Of a stretch of 64,000 bases of DNA, positions 9,228 through 20,585 are shown in pieces. Source of the stretch: Hypericum androsaemum (Eukaryota > Streptophyta > Magnoliopsida > Malpighiales > Hypericaceae); assembly GCA_963995505.1 (NCBI GenBank), contig OZ023187.1, positions 4,905,501-4,969,500 on the forward strand, in the 5' to 3' direction. The position numbers and the translations under genes are program-made. Below the pieces are notes generated by a model that worked only from the letters and a program-made list of their open reading frames with translations, ran no database searches and was not told the origin of the DNA. Position 1 is the first letter of the stretch. Each line of letters opens with the position of its first letter.

Positions 9228-12152
9228 TGGTATCTGCAGAATAATCTTTCTGCTAGTGGTAACACTTGCCATATTTTCTGTGGGAACCTTGTCAAATGCG
9301 AAGCACTTGTGCCGGGATGATGAGAGAGCCGCTTTGATCCAGTTCAACGAGAGCCTATCTATCAACAACTCTTCTTCCAAAGATCCTTCTGCTCAATCAA
9401 AGACTACTTCGTGGAATGAGAGGGATTGCTGCTTATGGGATGGCGTCGAATGCGACGACATCACGGGTCATATTATCGGCCTTGATCTCAGCAGTAGCCA
9501 TCTCTATGGTTCAATCAATTCCAGCAGCACCCTTTTCCACTTGGTCCACCTGCAACATCTCAACCTTGCAGATAACGATTTTAATCAATCTGCAATTCCA
9601 TCTCAAATAGGCCTTTTCGAAGGGCTTACTCTTCTGAACCTATCATCTTCAAAGTTTTCTGGCCGACGCTGGCCAAGTTGAGAGATCTTTATCTTAATGA
9701 AGAGCTGGCTGATCAATCTCCCAATGGCGGGCTCCAACTTGAGGCGTCTGATTTCAAGAGGCTTTTCAAAAACCTGAGTAGCCTTGAGGTACTTGTGCTT
9801 GATTTTGTCAAGTTATCATCTTCCTTTCCCGATGTCTTGGAGTCGCCTTCTTTGGCCTATATTAATCTTTACGGTTGTGGTATCTCAGGCTCACTTCCAT
9901 CATCTTTAGGTAATCTGACCAATCTCCAGCACTTGAATCTTGGCAATAACAATTTGTCAGGTCCCATCCAAGTACTCTAGCTGGTCTTAAGAACCTGAAC
10001 TTTATGAGCCTAGCTTTTAATGATCTTTCTGGTCCAATCCCAAGTTCTCTAGCTGGTCTTAAGAACCTGAACTATATGAACCTAGCTAGTAATGATCTTT
10101 CTAGTCAAATCCCATCTTCTCTAGGTGATCTTACAGGGCTCTCATATCTACACATCGAAATTAACAATCTTTCAGGAGAAATTCCATTAGCTCTGTTCAA
10201 CTTGATCCAGCTAGAAACTCTCGCCCTTGCAGACAATCAATTAACTGGACATATACCGTCAAAGCTCTCAAACCTTCCCAAGCTTGTTCAATTAGATCTT
10301 GTATATAATCAGTTGATTGGCTCAATTCCAATCCTACAAAACTTGACCCAATTACAGGTACTCGCACTTCAGGAAAATCAATTAACTGGACCGGTACCAT
10401 CATGGCTCTCAAACCTTACCCAACTAGTTGTACTAGATGTGGATCTAACCAGTTGCAGGGCTCAATTCCAGACTCCATCTTTGAACTTGACAACCTTCAT
10501 ACACTTTTTCTCGGGCCAAATCTGTTAACTGGTACGCTGAGATTTGAGATGTTTACCAGCCTTAGAAATCTGCAGGCGTTACAGTTGAGAGGAAGCAACC
10601 TGACGGTGCTCACTGAAATCAACAGCAACGTATCTCTTCTTCCGAAATTCCAGACCCTCGTAATGCCCTATTGCAACTTGGGGGTGATTCCTGCTTTTCT
10701 GAGACACCAAGATGACTTGTATGACCTAAGTCTTGATGGCAACAACATTCGAGGAGATATACCAAAATGGTTAGGAGATCTAAGCCGAGACACTTTGGTA
10801 TCCTTGGATCTTGAACATAATCTTTTCACTGGTTTTGAGCAGCCTTCCATGCTCTCATCTTTCACTAACCTACAATCGGTGGACCTCTCCAATAACAAGA
10901 TCCAAGGTCAACTTCCATCCTACCTCCTTCCATCTCTTACTTCTATGCTACCAATAACTCTTTATCTGGAGAGATTCCAACTTCATTTTGTGGTTCGCTG
11001 TCTCTTGTTTACCTTGACCTGGGACTGAACAACTTGAGCGGATCCATCCCTCCATGTTTAGGCAACCTTTCAGATTTGAGGGTCTTGAATCTAGCAAACA
11101 ACTTCTTCAGAGAGGATATTCCTGGAACACTTTCCAATCTGACCACCTTGACTTTCATGGATCTAAGTGTTAATCAGCTTGATGGGTTACCGCTGTCATT
11201 AGTTGGTTGTTAGATGTTAGAGACTGTTGATCTCAGCAGCAATTACATTACCGGGAATTTCCTGTATTGGTCAGGAGATCTCCCAAACTTGGAAGTCCTA
11301 TTCCTGCGATCCAATCAATTTTCAGGAGAAATTGGAGGCCCCGTTAACAAGTCATGGTTCATCAAGCTGCGAGTCCTTGATTTGTCTTACAACAACTTCA
11401 CAGGCACCTTGCCTGGTGACTTATTTCTCAGCTTGAGCAGAATGAAGTACATCCCTTCAGAACAATTGGCTTATCTGACCGTAAATGAGAATCAAACACT
11501 GACACCAACTTCCCAGTTGATAACCAGCTATAGTTCCTCCATGACATTAGCAAACAAAGGCAATTATATGACATACTGGAAGATTCCAAATGTCGTTGCA
11601 GCTCTCGACCTTTCAAGCAATGGATTCCGTGGAGGCATCCCGGTTTCACTCGGAAATATGAAGATGTTGAATGTGCTCAACTTGTCTCATAATCATCTCT
11701 CAGGCCCCATCCCTCCAGATATGGGTAACCTCTCTAATCTGGAGTCCTTGGATCTTTCGGCTAACTTCCTCTCAGGAGATATCCCATCGCAGCTCGGACA
11801 ACTCACCTTCCTCGAATACTTCAACGTCTCGCATAATCAGCTGGTGGGTCCTATACCACAAGCAAACCAGTTCCAGACATTCGACAACAGCTCGTACGAA
11901 GAGAATTTGGAGTTGTGCGGGGAGCCACTGTCAAAGAAGTGCCAAGATTCCGAGGCCTCGCCTCATCCTGAGCCAGAAGGAGATGAAGGCTCTGGCATAT
12001 CCTTGGACTGGAAGATCATCTTGCTTGGATATGGATGCGGGCTTGTTCTCGGATTGGTTATCGGGCTGTGGTTCACAACAAAGGAGCAGCTGATGAGATT
12101 CTACAGGATCAAGCCGAAGCGAGCAAGCAGAAGAACCCGACGCAGGGCATAA

Positions 12153-12765
12153 AACCTTGTGACTGTAATTGTCAATCCATCATTTCCTACTTTTTAGGTT
12201 GATGCTGCTAGCTTGTTGATACCATCCCTTGAACTATAGTGGGAAAATATCATGTAATTTTTTTTTTCACCACGAATTTCGAGAACTCTTATTTAAAATA
12301 GAACAATTTTTCGTCTACAATAAGACTTAGAATCCCATTCTGATGAAATGTTTATACCGCTTGAGATTTTGGCCCAGAGACAGAGAGAGAGCAGTGTTGC
12401 ATAAAAAAATTGAACCATCAAGATTCAATCCTTAACGTGTTATTGTAAAATTTGTAATAGTGGAGAAGTTTTAAAAAAATAATAAAACTTTCGATCCGCC
12501 TTGAATCTTTTATTTGCTTCACAGAATTCAACGTAATGAGTTGAAAAAGGCGAAAGCACACATCTGTAACCTATTAGTCTTTTTAAGGTGTAATTCTGTT
12601 GGTTTTTATAATAATACAATATTTTTACTATTTGTTTAACACAAATTCTCATCAACATGTGATAATTTTGTTATTATAACCGTGTTAATCTATTCACTAT
12701 TTGTTATCTATCAGTTTAACTAATTAGATATTTTATAAAAATCTATATTTTCTATTAAAAAATCT
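12153..12765. other. RLP-B 3' flank, nothing else seen
   Basis: A short stretch after the stop resembles the 3' flank of other RLPs (the tgattgtcaatccatcatttcc type). The rest is AT-rich DNA without supportable features. Confidence 0.4.
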
Positions 12766-12769
12766 GTTT

Positions 12770-13490
12770 TCGAAGCAAACGATGCATATAGGCTTTAACC
12801 ATTTTCATACAATACAAACCATCATTTTCCAACGAAGGATCGGTTTTCTTTCCGAATTAACTCGCAAGCGAGAATATTTGGAGTCATATCCATTTTCGAC
12901 TAACTTAGGTTCAAATTAGATAAAATATTTGAAAGATGACAAAAATCTTCCAACAAATATTTGACAATATCACATTTCTATTGATTCGAAATCGAGACAT
13001 CACCATCTTCATCATCAATTGCTTCGATTACTTATCTTAGGCACTTATAAACAAATCTGATTTGTTTTGCATCTGACGTTTACTAATTTGTATTTATCCT
13101 ATAAAGGGAGACTCTTTTTTCCACAAAATAAAAAGGGAGACTTTGAAATTTCATACTTCAGATTCAGTGCCCTTTTCAAAAATAAAATTTGACCTCAGGG
13201 TCAGATATATAGCCAAACTAGCAACTATCTAGATAACAAATTATTGTTTTTAGAAGAAAATCTAGATAACTTTGATGAGGTGGTAATAAGCAGCACCCTG
13301 TGACTGATTAACAGTTCAACTTCACTGATAAGTACGACTTGGTCAAATAAATAATAAATTTGGATGGAATTATATAGTGCTTGATTCTTAATATCAAATA
13401 TTAAAAAAAACTGTTCAACACCAAATGCTGCGTTAAGTTGGAGCTCTTCTGAGTTGTGCCGTCCAAGCAGGTGCAGGAAAAAACTCCTGA
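12770..13490 (+). repeat. inverted copy of the RLP upstream region
   Basis: Reverse complement of about 4915-6010, so it faces the plus-strand RLP fragment that follows. A second partial copy of its promoter-proximal end (AAGTTGGAGCTCTTCTGAGTT) starts again at about 13600. Confidence 0.7.
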
Positions 13491-13569
13491 CAATTACCGC
13501 TACACTTTTTGAGAAGGATCTTTTTTTCTACAAAACAAAAAAGGAAGACTTTGAAATTTCATACTTCAG

Positions 13570-13882
13570 ACTGTTCAACACCAAAGGCTACGGCCTTGTG
13601 AGATGTCAAGTTGGAGCTCTTCTGAGTTGTGCGGTCCGAATAGGTGCAGAAAAAAACTACTGACAGTTACCGCTGCAAACTTAGGGCTTTAAGAGCACCA
13701 GATAGCAGAGTAAATATCCCTAGCCTGCAGAGCAATCCTTCTGCAAGTGGCAATACTTTCTGTGTTCTCTGTGGGAACCTTGTCCAGTTCAAAGCACTTG
13801 TGTCGGGATCCAGTTCATCGAGAGCCTATCCATCAACAGCTCTTCTTCCAAAGACCCTTCTGCTCAATCAAAGACTACTTTA
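13570..13882 (+). pseudogene. RLP 5' fragment with damaged promoter
   Basis: This matches the RLP-A promoter and 5' coding end. The TATA box has become GGCTTTAAGAGC. About 42 bp, including the ATG, is missing after GTAAATAT. The signal-peptide coding part (CTGCAGAGCAATCCTTCTGC) is identical to RLP-A. About 20 bp is missing from the CRDDERAAL codons. Homology stops at 13882, where a dispersed repeat begins. It is too short and broken to function. Confidence 0.8.
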
Positions 13883-14765
13883 ACTATCAACATTGTCTAA
13901 TTTTAATGTAAAATTATAAAATACAAGCATCAAAACAACAATTTAACTACTTTAAAATTTAAACATATATCTTTGTAAAAAGGAAAACATTTTTGGCTGG
14001 ACCTACAAGTTCAACCGCCAACTCCGACCAAATAATTTGGTGCTGACCACCGGTTGAATCAGATGTCGAGATTAGGATGAAACTCAAGTTGAGTCTTACC
14101 TTTATATTTTGAGGGAGTAAAGAACAAAATGAACATATGGGAAATGCAACCATTTTTTCTAAAAATAATCTTATATTTTATACACCTCTAAAAATTCAAA
14201 GTTGACACTTCTATTTGACCAAGTAAAACTCTTGTCAACTAATCCAAGTATTTGGTGGTAGCATGATTAGCATCTCCGTTTCGGCTGGTGAAGGAAAAAA
14301 CACAAAACAAAAGAAATAGTATTTGGTAGTAGCAAATAGACATAATTTTCATTAAACTTTGGAACTTAATTTCTTTTGTTGCTACACTACCCAATTTCTG
14401 CTATCCACCTTTGTCAAAATTTTTTGTGAGAGATTGGTAAGGCAGAACAATAAAGTTATGGACTCATTATCCAATTACATCTGGATTTCCCCATCAATGT
14501 TTATAATTTTTTTGTACTCCCCACTATCGAGTAATTACTTAGTATACTGGAATAACAATATTAGAATCACTGAAATTTTTAATAAAAAATTAGAAAAAAG
14601 AAAATTAATCACGCGGGACCGACCATGAAATTGGTTGGAGAGAGTAAAATTTCCCTATCCCGAGCGCAAGAGCACGCTCTCTCGGCCCTCTAGCCTAAAA
14701 CAAGAAGCAAACCTGTTCTTGAAAGACAATCTAAATAGCAAATTCTTCCGAGGCAATGGAATCCC
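13883..14765 (-). repeat. dispersed repeat R1, inverted copy
   Basis: This is the reverse complement of about 33420-34240 and partly of 29800-30300. Shared segments include the CACGTGATTAATTTTC-type stretch, TCGATAGTGGGGAGTAT, and the region around TTGTTGTTTTGGTGCTTG. No coding frame is seen, and the class is unknown. Confidence 0.7.
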
Positions 14766-15300
14766 ACTGTGGATGGCAGCTGACCGAACGGGTCCACAGT
14801 GAATTCAAATTTTACTTTCCCCCCATTTTCTCTGCTTTACAAATCAGCCTATATTTATATTTTTTTTTTTTTTACAATAATATGGACGAATTCTACACGA
14901 GTTATCTCGAATCGCATTCGGATGGAATTCGTCAATTCGACGAGTTATAAAAATATTGAATCGTATTCAATTCGTCACCGAACTAATTCGAATCGAATTT
15001 TTGAAAGTTTTTACTAATCAAACCGAATATTTTATGAATCGAATCGAATCACGAATTAAATTTTAACAATGATCATTTCTAACAACATGTATCTTAAATT
15101 CAACTTGAGAATCCTGCTAGTCGAGGTCTGGATACTAAACAAAAAATTCTCTAAAATTTTAGAATAGGTGTGAGTCCTATTCTGAGTTTGAATTTTATTG
15201 ATCCTAAATCCAACCTACCCATGGCACTCCTACCACACATTTTATTTAAGGTTCATCGAGACTGATTCGAGTACAGTCCACTGTGGCCATTTGATAATAA
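14766..15300. repeat. GAATTCG/AATCG-rich AT repeat
   Basis: A cluster of ttcgaatcg and gaattcg words (14880-15060) resembles those at 24690-24860 and 25220-25310. Such stretches are typical of non-autonomous plant DNA transposons. No boundaries could be fixed. Confidence 0.35.
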
Positions 15301-15304
15301 AATT

Positions 15305-16135
15305 TAGGAAAAATTACTCTTCGAGTTTCTCGGATTTGCTTAAATATACTCAAAAGTCCTTTTGTTTGCAAAATATACGCCAACGTCCTTAATATTTGAT
15401 TTTATTATACTTTCAAGTTCCTGGCGCCCGTTAGCAACTCTCTTTTTTTGTTTTTCTCATAGAAATGATAAAAATACTCCTAGAAAAAAAATTAAAAAAT
15501 GCTGACATCATCTCTCTTCTCCTCCATCCTCCGTCTTTCATTTTTGTCTTGGAAACAGCCGCCGGCTCCGATGAGGTTGGGGAATGGACCACCCTCAAGA
15601 TTAGTCCCTCAGATTCTTGGGCCTGCGACCTGTTCTTTGATCATCGTCTTCCACATTGCTTTCCTCATCATCATTGGTCTAACCTAATCGAATAAAAAAC
15701 AAAACCACAATCAAAATCAAATCTATACTAAGCAGAGGAACCCTAAGCCCCAAATTGGCACTTGGAACTCAATTCACCGTCAGAGTCACGATCGAAATAC
15801 TAGGGAACGGCGGCGCGCGGTAAAAGCTCAACGGGGGGATTTGCTCGCGATGCTGTACGAGACCCACACATTGTCGTCCTTCTCGATGGTACTGCCTTCC
15901 TCCTTTTGACCGTCTCTGTTGATATCGACGACGATAGGCGGTGGGAGACGATCGCTCTTCCCTCGAAGCAGTACACTAGCGGCGGGTCCTTGTAGGGGAA
16001 GTCGATCCCACCATCGTACTCCCCGAGCTCCTCCTCTTAATTGTCGTCACAGGTAGAAGAAGATTGGGGGAGGTAGAAATATGACATAAGCAATTTTTTG
16101 TTTTTGTTCTAAGGTTATTTTAGTCATTTCAATGA
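15305..16135. mobile_element. degenerate inverted-repeat element
   Basis: Bases 15457-15540 and the reverse complement of 16040-16130 match over about 70 bp (ATAGAAATGAT-AAAATA, then a pyrimidine tract). The outer left end (15305-15350, GTTTCTCGGATTTGCTTAAATATACTC) also occurs inverted at 25325-25375. The interior (15550-16040) is more GC-rich and could be captured gene sequence, but I cannot name it. The right outer end seems lost. Confidence 0.45.
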
Positions 16136-16690
16136 CAAAAAAAAAACTCAAGTTATTTGTTCCTAATGTAAAAAAATCCTCCCGGCTCAACTTAGAAAAA
16201 TATAAGCCCCCTTTCTCGAATATTCTTCTCGAACATGCCCACAAAAATATCATCTAACCCTAAGTTAAGAATGGCCTAAAATCGTAAGCCCAACCCGGCG
16301 TCCCCAATCCCCAAGGCATTCCTCGATGTGGGCGTTCTCCAAGCCCAGGATGTTCGCCAATGCGGGCATTGTACAAGCCCATAGGGTATTCTCAGGCCCG
16401 GTGATGCGGGCGTTCTTAAGCCCAAACGGGCATTCGCTAATCCGGATGGGCGTTCTCAAGCCCGGATGGGCATTCACCAGCCCAGATGAGCGTTCTCAAG
16501 CCCAAAGGGGCATTCTCAATCCCAGAGGGACGTTCACCAACCAGGATGGGCATTCTCAAACTTGGACGGGCATTCACCAATCCGGAAGAGGGTTCTCAAG
16601 TCTGGAGGGGCATTCACCAATCTGAAAGAGCGTTCTCAAGGCCAGACAGGCATTCTCGAGCCCGAAGGGGCGTTCACCAACCCAGATGAC
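16136..16690 (-). repeat. LTR-like sequence with GGGCGTTC minisatellite, inverted
   Basis: Bases 16140-16255, read on the minus strand, match 62640-62870 (TCGAGAA-GAAT, CTTATATTTT-CTAAGTTGAGC, ACATTAGGAACAAATAACTTGA). Bases 16300-16690 are degenerate units of about 30 bp alternating GGGCATTC and GGGCGTTC, as at 62220-62560. It is therefore a truncated copy of the same retroelement segment. The open frames across it are periodic artefacts. Confidence 0.7.
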
Positions 16691-16990
16691 CAAGTAGGTC
16701 TTCCACTTCAAGCGGCAGGCGTGGCGGAGGACGACGCCGGGTTGGAGGAGATGCGTCGATGTGGACCGAAGCTGGATCTCTTCCCGAAGCACGACCACGA
16801 CGACCATGGCACTGCGGGAGCCAACGACTATGGAGCAGGATCCGGCACAAGGTACACCCCTAATGACCTTGCATCTTTATGCATCTCACTATGACCAAAA
16901 GCATTAAACTCTTAAGCCCAAATGCTTCAATTGCCTTGCCGAAAATAAAACAATCATGAATACTAGTTCTTGGAATTTGAATAACGCAAG
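16691..16990. other. gene-fragment-like GC stretch and RLP flank
   Basis: Bases 16700-16850 are GC-rich. The word GAAGCACGACCACGACGACC, followed by ATGG, is shared with 30774-30797, suggesting two copies of a gene 5' end. The remainder resembles the spacer that precedes RLP 3' ends (gctccaattgcc). No complete gene is seen. Confidence 0.35.
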
Positions 16991-17152
16991 ATAGAGAAGT
17001 AGGAAAATAACATTGGCATTTTGGAAACCGAAGAAAGCAAGACAGAGAAATGTAGGAAATGGACTGACGATTACATTAGCATTTTTGAAACTGAAGAAAG
17101 CAAGACTGAGAAATGTAGGAAATGCTGGACTGACAATTACAAGGACAAGGTT

Positions 17153-19843
17153 TTATGTCCTCCTGCGTCTGGTTCTTCTGCTTGCTCGCTTCGGCCTGAT
17201 CCTGTAGAACCTCATCAGCTGTTCCTTCGTTGTGAACCAGGACCCGATAACCAATCCGAGAACAACCCCGCATCCGTATCCAACAACGATGATCTTCCAA
17301 TCCAATGATATGCTAGAGCCTTCATCTCCTTCTGGCTCCGGTTGAGGCGAGGCCTCAAAATCTTGGCACTTCTTTGAGAGTGGATCCCCGCACAGTTCCA
17401 AATTCCCATCATATGAGCTGTTGTCGAATGTACGGAACTGGTTTGCTTGCGGTATAGGACCCACTAGCTGATTATGCGAAACGTTGAGGTATTCAAGGAA
17501 TGTGAGTTGTCCGAGCTGCGATGGGATCTCTCCTGAGAGGAAGTTGGCTGAAAGATCCAAGGACTCCAGAGATGAGAGGTCCCCTATATCCGGAGGGATG
17601 GGACCTGAAAGATGGTTGTGCGACAAGTTTAGCACATTCAACATCTTCATATTTCCAACTGAAACCGGGATGCCTCCCTGGAACCGATTGCTTGAAAGGT
17701 CAAGAGCTGCAATGACATTGGGAATCCGCCAGTAGGTCACATATGTGCCTTTGTTTGCTAATATCATGTAGAAATTATAGATGGTCTCCAACTGGGTGTT
17801 TGGTGTCACTGTTTGATTTTCATCTATGTTCTGATAAACCAGTTGTCCTGGAGGGATGTACTTCATTCTGTTCAAGCTGAGAAACAAGTCACTTGGCAAA
17901 GTGCCTGTGAAGTTGTTGTCAGACAAATCGAGGACTCGCAGCTTCGAGAACCATGACTTGTTAAAGGGGCCTACAATTTCTCCTGAAAATTGATTGGATC
18001 GCAGGAATAGGACTTCCAAGTTTGGGAGATCTCCTGACCAATTTGGGAAATCCCCAGCAATGTAGTTGTTGCTGAGATAAACAGTGTCTAACATTTTACA
18101 ACCAACTAATGATGGAAGCAACCCATCAAGCTGATTACCACTTAGATCCATGAAAGTCAAGCTGGTCAGGTTGGAAAGAGTTGCAGGAATATCCTCTCTG
18201 AAGAAGTTGTTTGCTAGATTCAAAACCTTCAAACCGGAAAGGGTGCCTAAACATGGCGGGATCGATCCACTCAAGTTGTTCAGCTCCAGGTTGAGGTAAA
18301 CAAGAGAGAGCGAATTACAAAATGAAGTTGGAATCTCTCCGGATAAAGAGTTATTGCGAGCAACAAAGTCAGAGATGGAAGGAGGTAGGATTGGAAGTTG
18401 ACCTTGGATCTTGTTATTGGAGAGGATCACCACTTGTAGGTTAGTGAAAGATGAAAACATGGAAGACTGCTCAAAACCAGTGAACAGATTTTGTCCAAGA
18501 TCCAAGAAGCCCAGAGTGTCCCGGCTCACATCTCCTAACCATTTCGGTATATCTCCTGGAATGTTGTTGCCTTGGAGTCCTAGGTAATACAAGTCATCTT
18601 GGTATCTCAGGAAAGAAGGAATCACCTCCAAGTTGCAAAAGCTCATTGACAGCATCTGGAATTTTGGAAGAAGAGATACGTTGCTGTTGCTTTCAGTCAG
18701 CACCGTCAGGTTGCTTTCGTCCAGCTGTAATTCTTTCAGATTTCTCAGGCTGGTAAACATCTCAAATCTCAGGGTACCAGTTAACAGATTTGGCCCAAGA
18801 TAAAGTATATAAAGGTTTTCAAGTTCAAAGATGGACTCTGGAATTGAGCCCTCCAACTGGTTAACACCAACATCTAGTGAAACAAGTTGGGTAAGATTTG
18901 AGAGCCATGATGGGATTTCTCCTGAAAGATTGTTGGATCCAATATATAGATGTGCGAGCCCTGTAAGATCACCTAGAGAATATGGGATTGGACCAGAAAG
19001 ATCATTACTAGCTAGGCTCATATAGGTCAGGTTTTTAAGACCAGCTAGAGAACTTGGGATGGGACCTGACAAATTGTTATTGCCAAGATTCACGTGCTGG
19101 AGATTGGTCAGATTACCGAAAGATGATGGAATTGAGCCTGAGATACCACAACCATAAAGATTAAGATTTGCCAAAGAAGGCAACTCCAAGACATCGGGAA
19201 AGGAAGATGATAACTTGACAAGCCTTAGCCGAAGTACCACAAGGCTACTCATGTTCTTGAAAAGCCTCTGGATATCAATCGCCTGGAGTTCCAGCCCTCC
19301 ATCGGGAGATTGATCACCCGGCGCTCGACTAAGATCAAGAGTTGTCAACTTGGTCAGCGTTGTTATCTCTGAAGGAACTCGGCCATAAAATCGCGAACAT
19401 GACAAGTTCAGAACAGTAAGCCCTTGGAATAGGCCTATCTGAGATGGGATTGCAGAAGAACTAAAATCGTTGTCTGCAAGGCTGAGACGTTGCAGGAGGA
19501 CCAAGCGGAAAAGGGTGCTGCTGGAATTGATTGAACCATAGAGATGGCTGCTACTGAGATCAAGGCCGATAATATGTCCTGAGATGTCGTCGCATTCGAC
19601 GCCATCCCATAAGCAGCAATCCCTCTCATTCCACGAAGTAGTCTTTGATTGAGCAGAAGGGTCTTTGGAAGAAGAGTTGTTGATAGATAGGCTCTCGTTG
19701 AACTGGATCAAAGCGGCTCTCTCATCATCCCGACACAAGTGCTTTGGACTGGACAAGGTTCCCACAGGGTACACAGAAAGTATTACCACTAGCAGAAGCA
19801 TTTTTCTGCAGAGTAGGGATGCAACACTCGTGGGGAACTTCAT
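17153..19843 (-). CDS. RLP-C: intact LRR receptor-like protein (Cf-9 type)
   Basis: Single-exon 896-aa protein starting at the ATG at 19843. Signal peptide is about residues 1-29 (MLLLVVILSVYPVG). The LRRNT cap has CRDDERAALIQF and ERDCCLWDGVECD. LRRs with LSGPIPSSL-type repeats follow, then the island between LRR blocks with YNFYMILANKG (Yx8KG) and KGTYVTY (Kx5Y), then final LRRs, an acidic spacer (EPEGDEGSS), a transmembrane helix (IIVVGYGCGVVLGLVIGSWF) with GxxxG spacing, and a basic cytoplasmic tail. There is no kinase domain. Family members are plasma-membrane pattern or effector receptors that work with SOBIR1 and SERK kinases; the ligand here is unknown. It is about 70 residues (three LRRs) shorter than RLP-F in the mid-array. 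It has the shared short TATA promoter and 3' flank. Confidence 0.95.
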   Translation of the reverse strand: MKFPTSVASLLCRKMLLLVVILSVYPVGTLSSPKHLCRDDERAALIQFNESLSINNSSSKDPSAQSKTTSWNERDCCLWDGVECDDISGHIIGLDLSSSHLYGSINSSSTLFRLVLLQRLSLADNDFSSSAIPSQIGLFQGLTVLNLSCSRFYGRVPSEITTLTKLTTLDLSRAPGDQSPDGGLELQAIDIQRLFKNMSSLVVLRLRLVKLSSSFPDVLELPSLANLNLYGCGISGSIPSSFGNLTNLQHVNLGNNNLSGPIPSSLAGLKNLTYMSLASNDLSGPIPYSLGDLTGLAHLYIGSNNLSGEIPSWLSNLTQLVSLDVGVNQLEGSIPESIFELENLYILYLGPNLLTGTLRFEMFTSLRNLKELQLDESNLTVLTESNSNVSLLPKFQMLSMSFCNLEVIPSFLRYQDDLYYLGLQGNNIPGDIPKWLGDVSRDTLGFLDLGQNLFTGFEQSSMFSSFTNLQVVILSNNKIQGQLPILPPSISDFVARNNSLSGEIPTSFCNSLSLVYLNLELNNLSGSIPPCLGTLSGLKVLNLANNFFREDIPATLSNLTSLTFMDLSGNQLDGLLPSLVGCKMLDTVYLSNNYIAGDFPNWSGDLPNLEVLFLRSNQFSGEIVGPFNKSWFSKLRVLDLSDNNFTGTLPSDLFLSLNRMKYIPPGQLVYQNIDENQTVTPNTQLETIYNFYMILANKGTYVTYWRIPNVIAALDLSSNRFQGGIPVSVGNMKMLNVLNLSHNHLSGPIPPDIGDLSSLESLDLSANFLSGEIPSQLGQLTFLEYLNVSHNQLVGPIPQANQFRTFDNSSYDGNLELCGDPLSKKCQDFEASPQPEPEGDEGSSISLDWKIIVVGYGCGVVLGLVIGSWFTTKEQLMRFYRIRPKRASRRTRRRRT

Positions 19844-19883
19844 GTTTTCTCGCTTGTTTTGTGGTGATGTTTACTCTGCAATC

Positions 19884-19904
19884 TGGTGGCTCTTATAGCC
19901 GCAT
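19884..19904 (-). promoter_or_regulatory. RLP-C TATA box
   Basis: The minus strand reads GCGGCTATAAGAGCC about 50-60 bp before the ATG. Then comes a CAGAGTAAACATCACCAC leader, nearly identical to RLP-A. Confidence 0.65.
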
Positions 19905-20585
19905 GTTGGCAGCTGTAATTGTCAGGAACAGTTTCAACCCAGCCCCGTTCAGCTATAAAACTACACCCAATGTAAGTAGAACAGCTCCTTCTGTTAACTG
20001 CACCTAATTGGACGGCACAACAGCTCCTTCTGCTATTTAATTTTCTTTAGGGATTAGTTCAGTTTAATGCCATGTTGTTTCACACGTTGTTATCTTAGTA
20101 CAGTGTGGTTCAGTTTTTTTTTTTTTAAATGCACTTTAGCGCGGTATCACGATTTGCTTAGGTTTAAAACACATAGAATGAGTCAAACATTTTTCAATTT
20201 TTATCACTTTGGAGCATCCGAATAGACCAGGCCGCATGTTGGCAGCTGTAATTATCAGGAACAGTTTCAACATACACCCAATGTAAGTAGAACTGGTTGT
20301 CAAAAAAAAACTTTTAAGTAGAACTGTATGTATTCATTTTGTTGTTAACTGCAACTATTTGGACAGCCCAACAGCTCCTGCAATTTAATTTTCTTTAGGA
20401 ATTAGTTCAGTTTAGTACCACGTGGTTTCACATGTTGTTAACTTAGTACAGTGTGGTTCAATTTTTTTTTTGGAAAATGCACTTTAGCACTTTATGGTAT
20501 CACGATTTTTTTTACTTGGGTTTAAAACACTTAAAATGAGTCAAACTTTTTTCAATTTTTATCACTTGGAGCACTGAGATACACC
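19898..20585. repeat. tandem duplication of about 335 bp upstream of RLP-C
   Basis: Copy 1 (about 19898-20228) and copy 2 (about 20231-20585) both start GCCGCATGTTGGCAGCTG. Both contain AATTTTCTTTAGG-ATTAGTTC, a poly-T tract and a TTTTTCAATTTTTATCAC segment. The last part, TGCACTTTAGC-to-TATCAC, resembles a worn terminus of the GGGAAAAGTCCACTT element family. Confidence 0.75.

Larger units (their letters stand above)
7260..12152 (+). pseudogene. RLP-B: receptor-like protein pseudogene split by a copia element
   Basis: The start codon is the ATG at 7260. After 13 bases the reading is interrupted by the element at 7273-9227 and resumes at 9233 with the same signal-peptide sequence as RLP-F. 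Downstream, the LRRNT cap and LRRs are recognisable, but the frame is broken repeatedly. There is a deletion near 9675 removing an LRR, shifts near 9975, 10430 and 10925, and an in-frame stop at about 11212. The last open piece (11214-12152) has terminal LRRs, the island motif YSSSMTLANKG, the transmembrane helix and the basic tail. It shares the duplicated LRR unit with RLP-A. No function is expected. Orientation is opposite to all the large RLP copies. Confidence 0.9.

Noticed and set aside
16265..16894. Open frames with repeating PxGHS-like motifs on both strands
   Set aside because: The period follows the 30-bp GGGCGTTC minisatellite. The matching arrays elsewhere are interrupted, so this is not a repeat protein.
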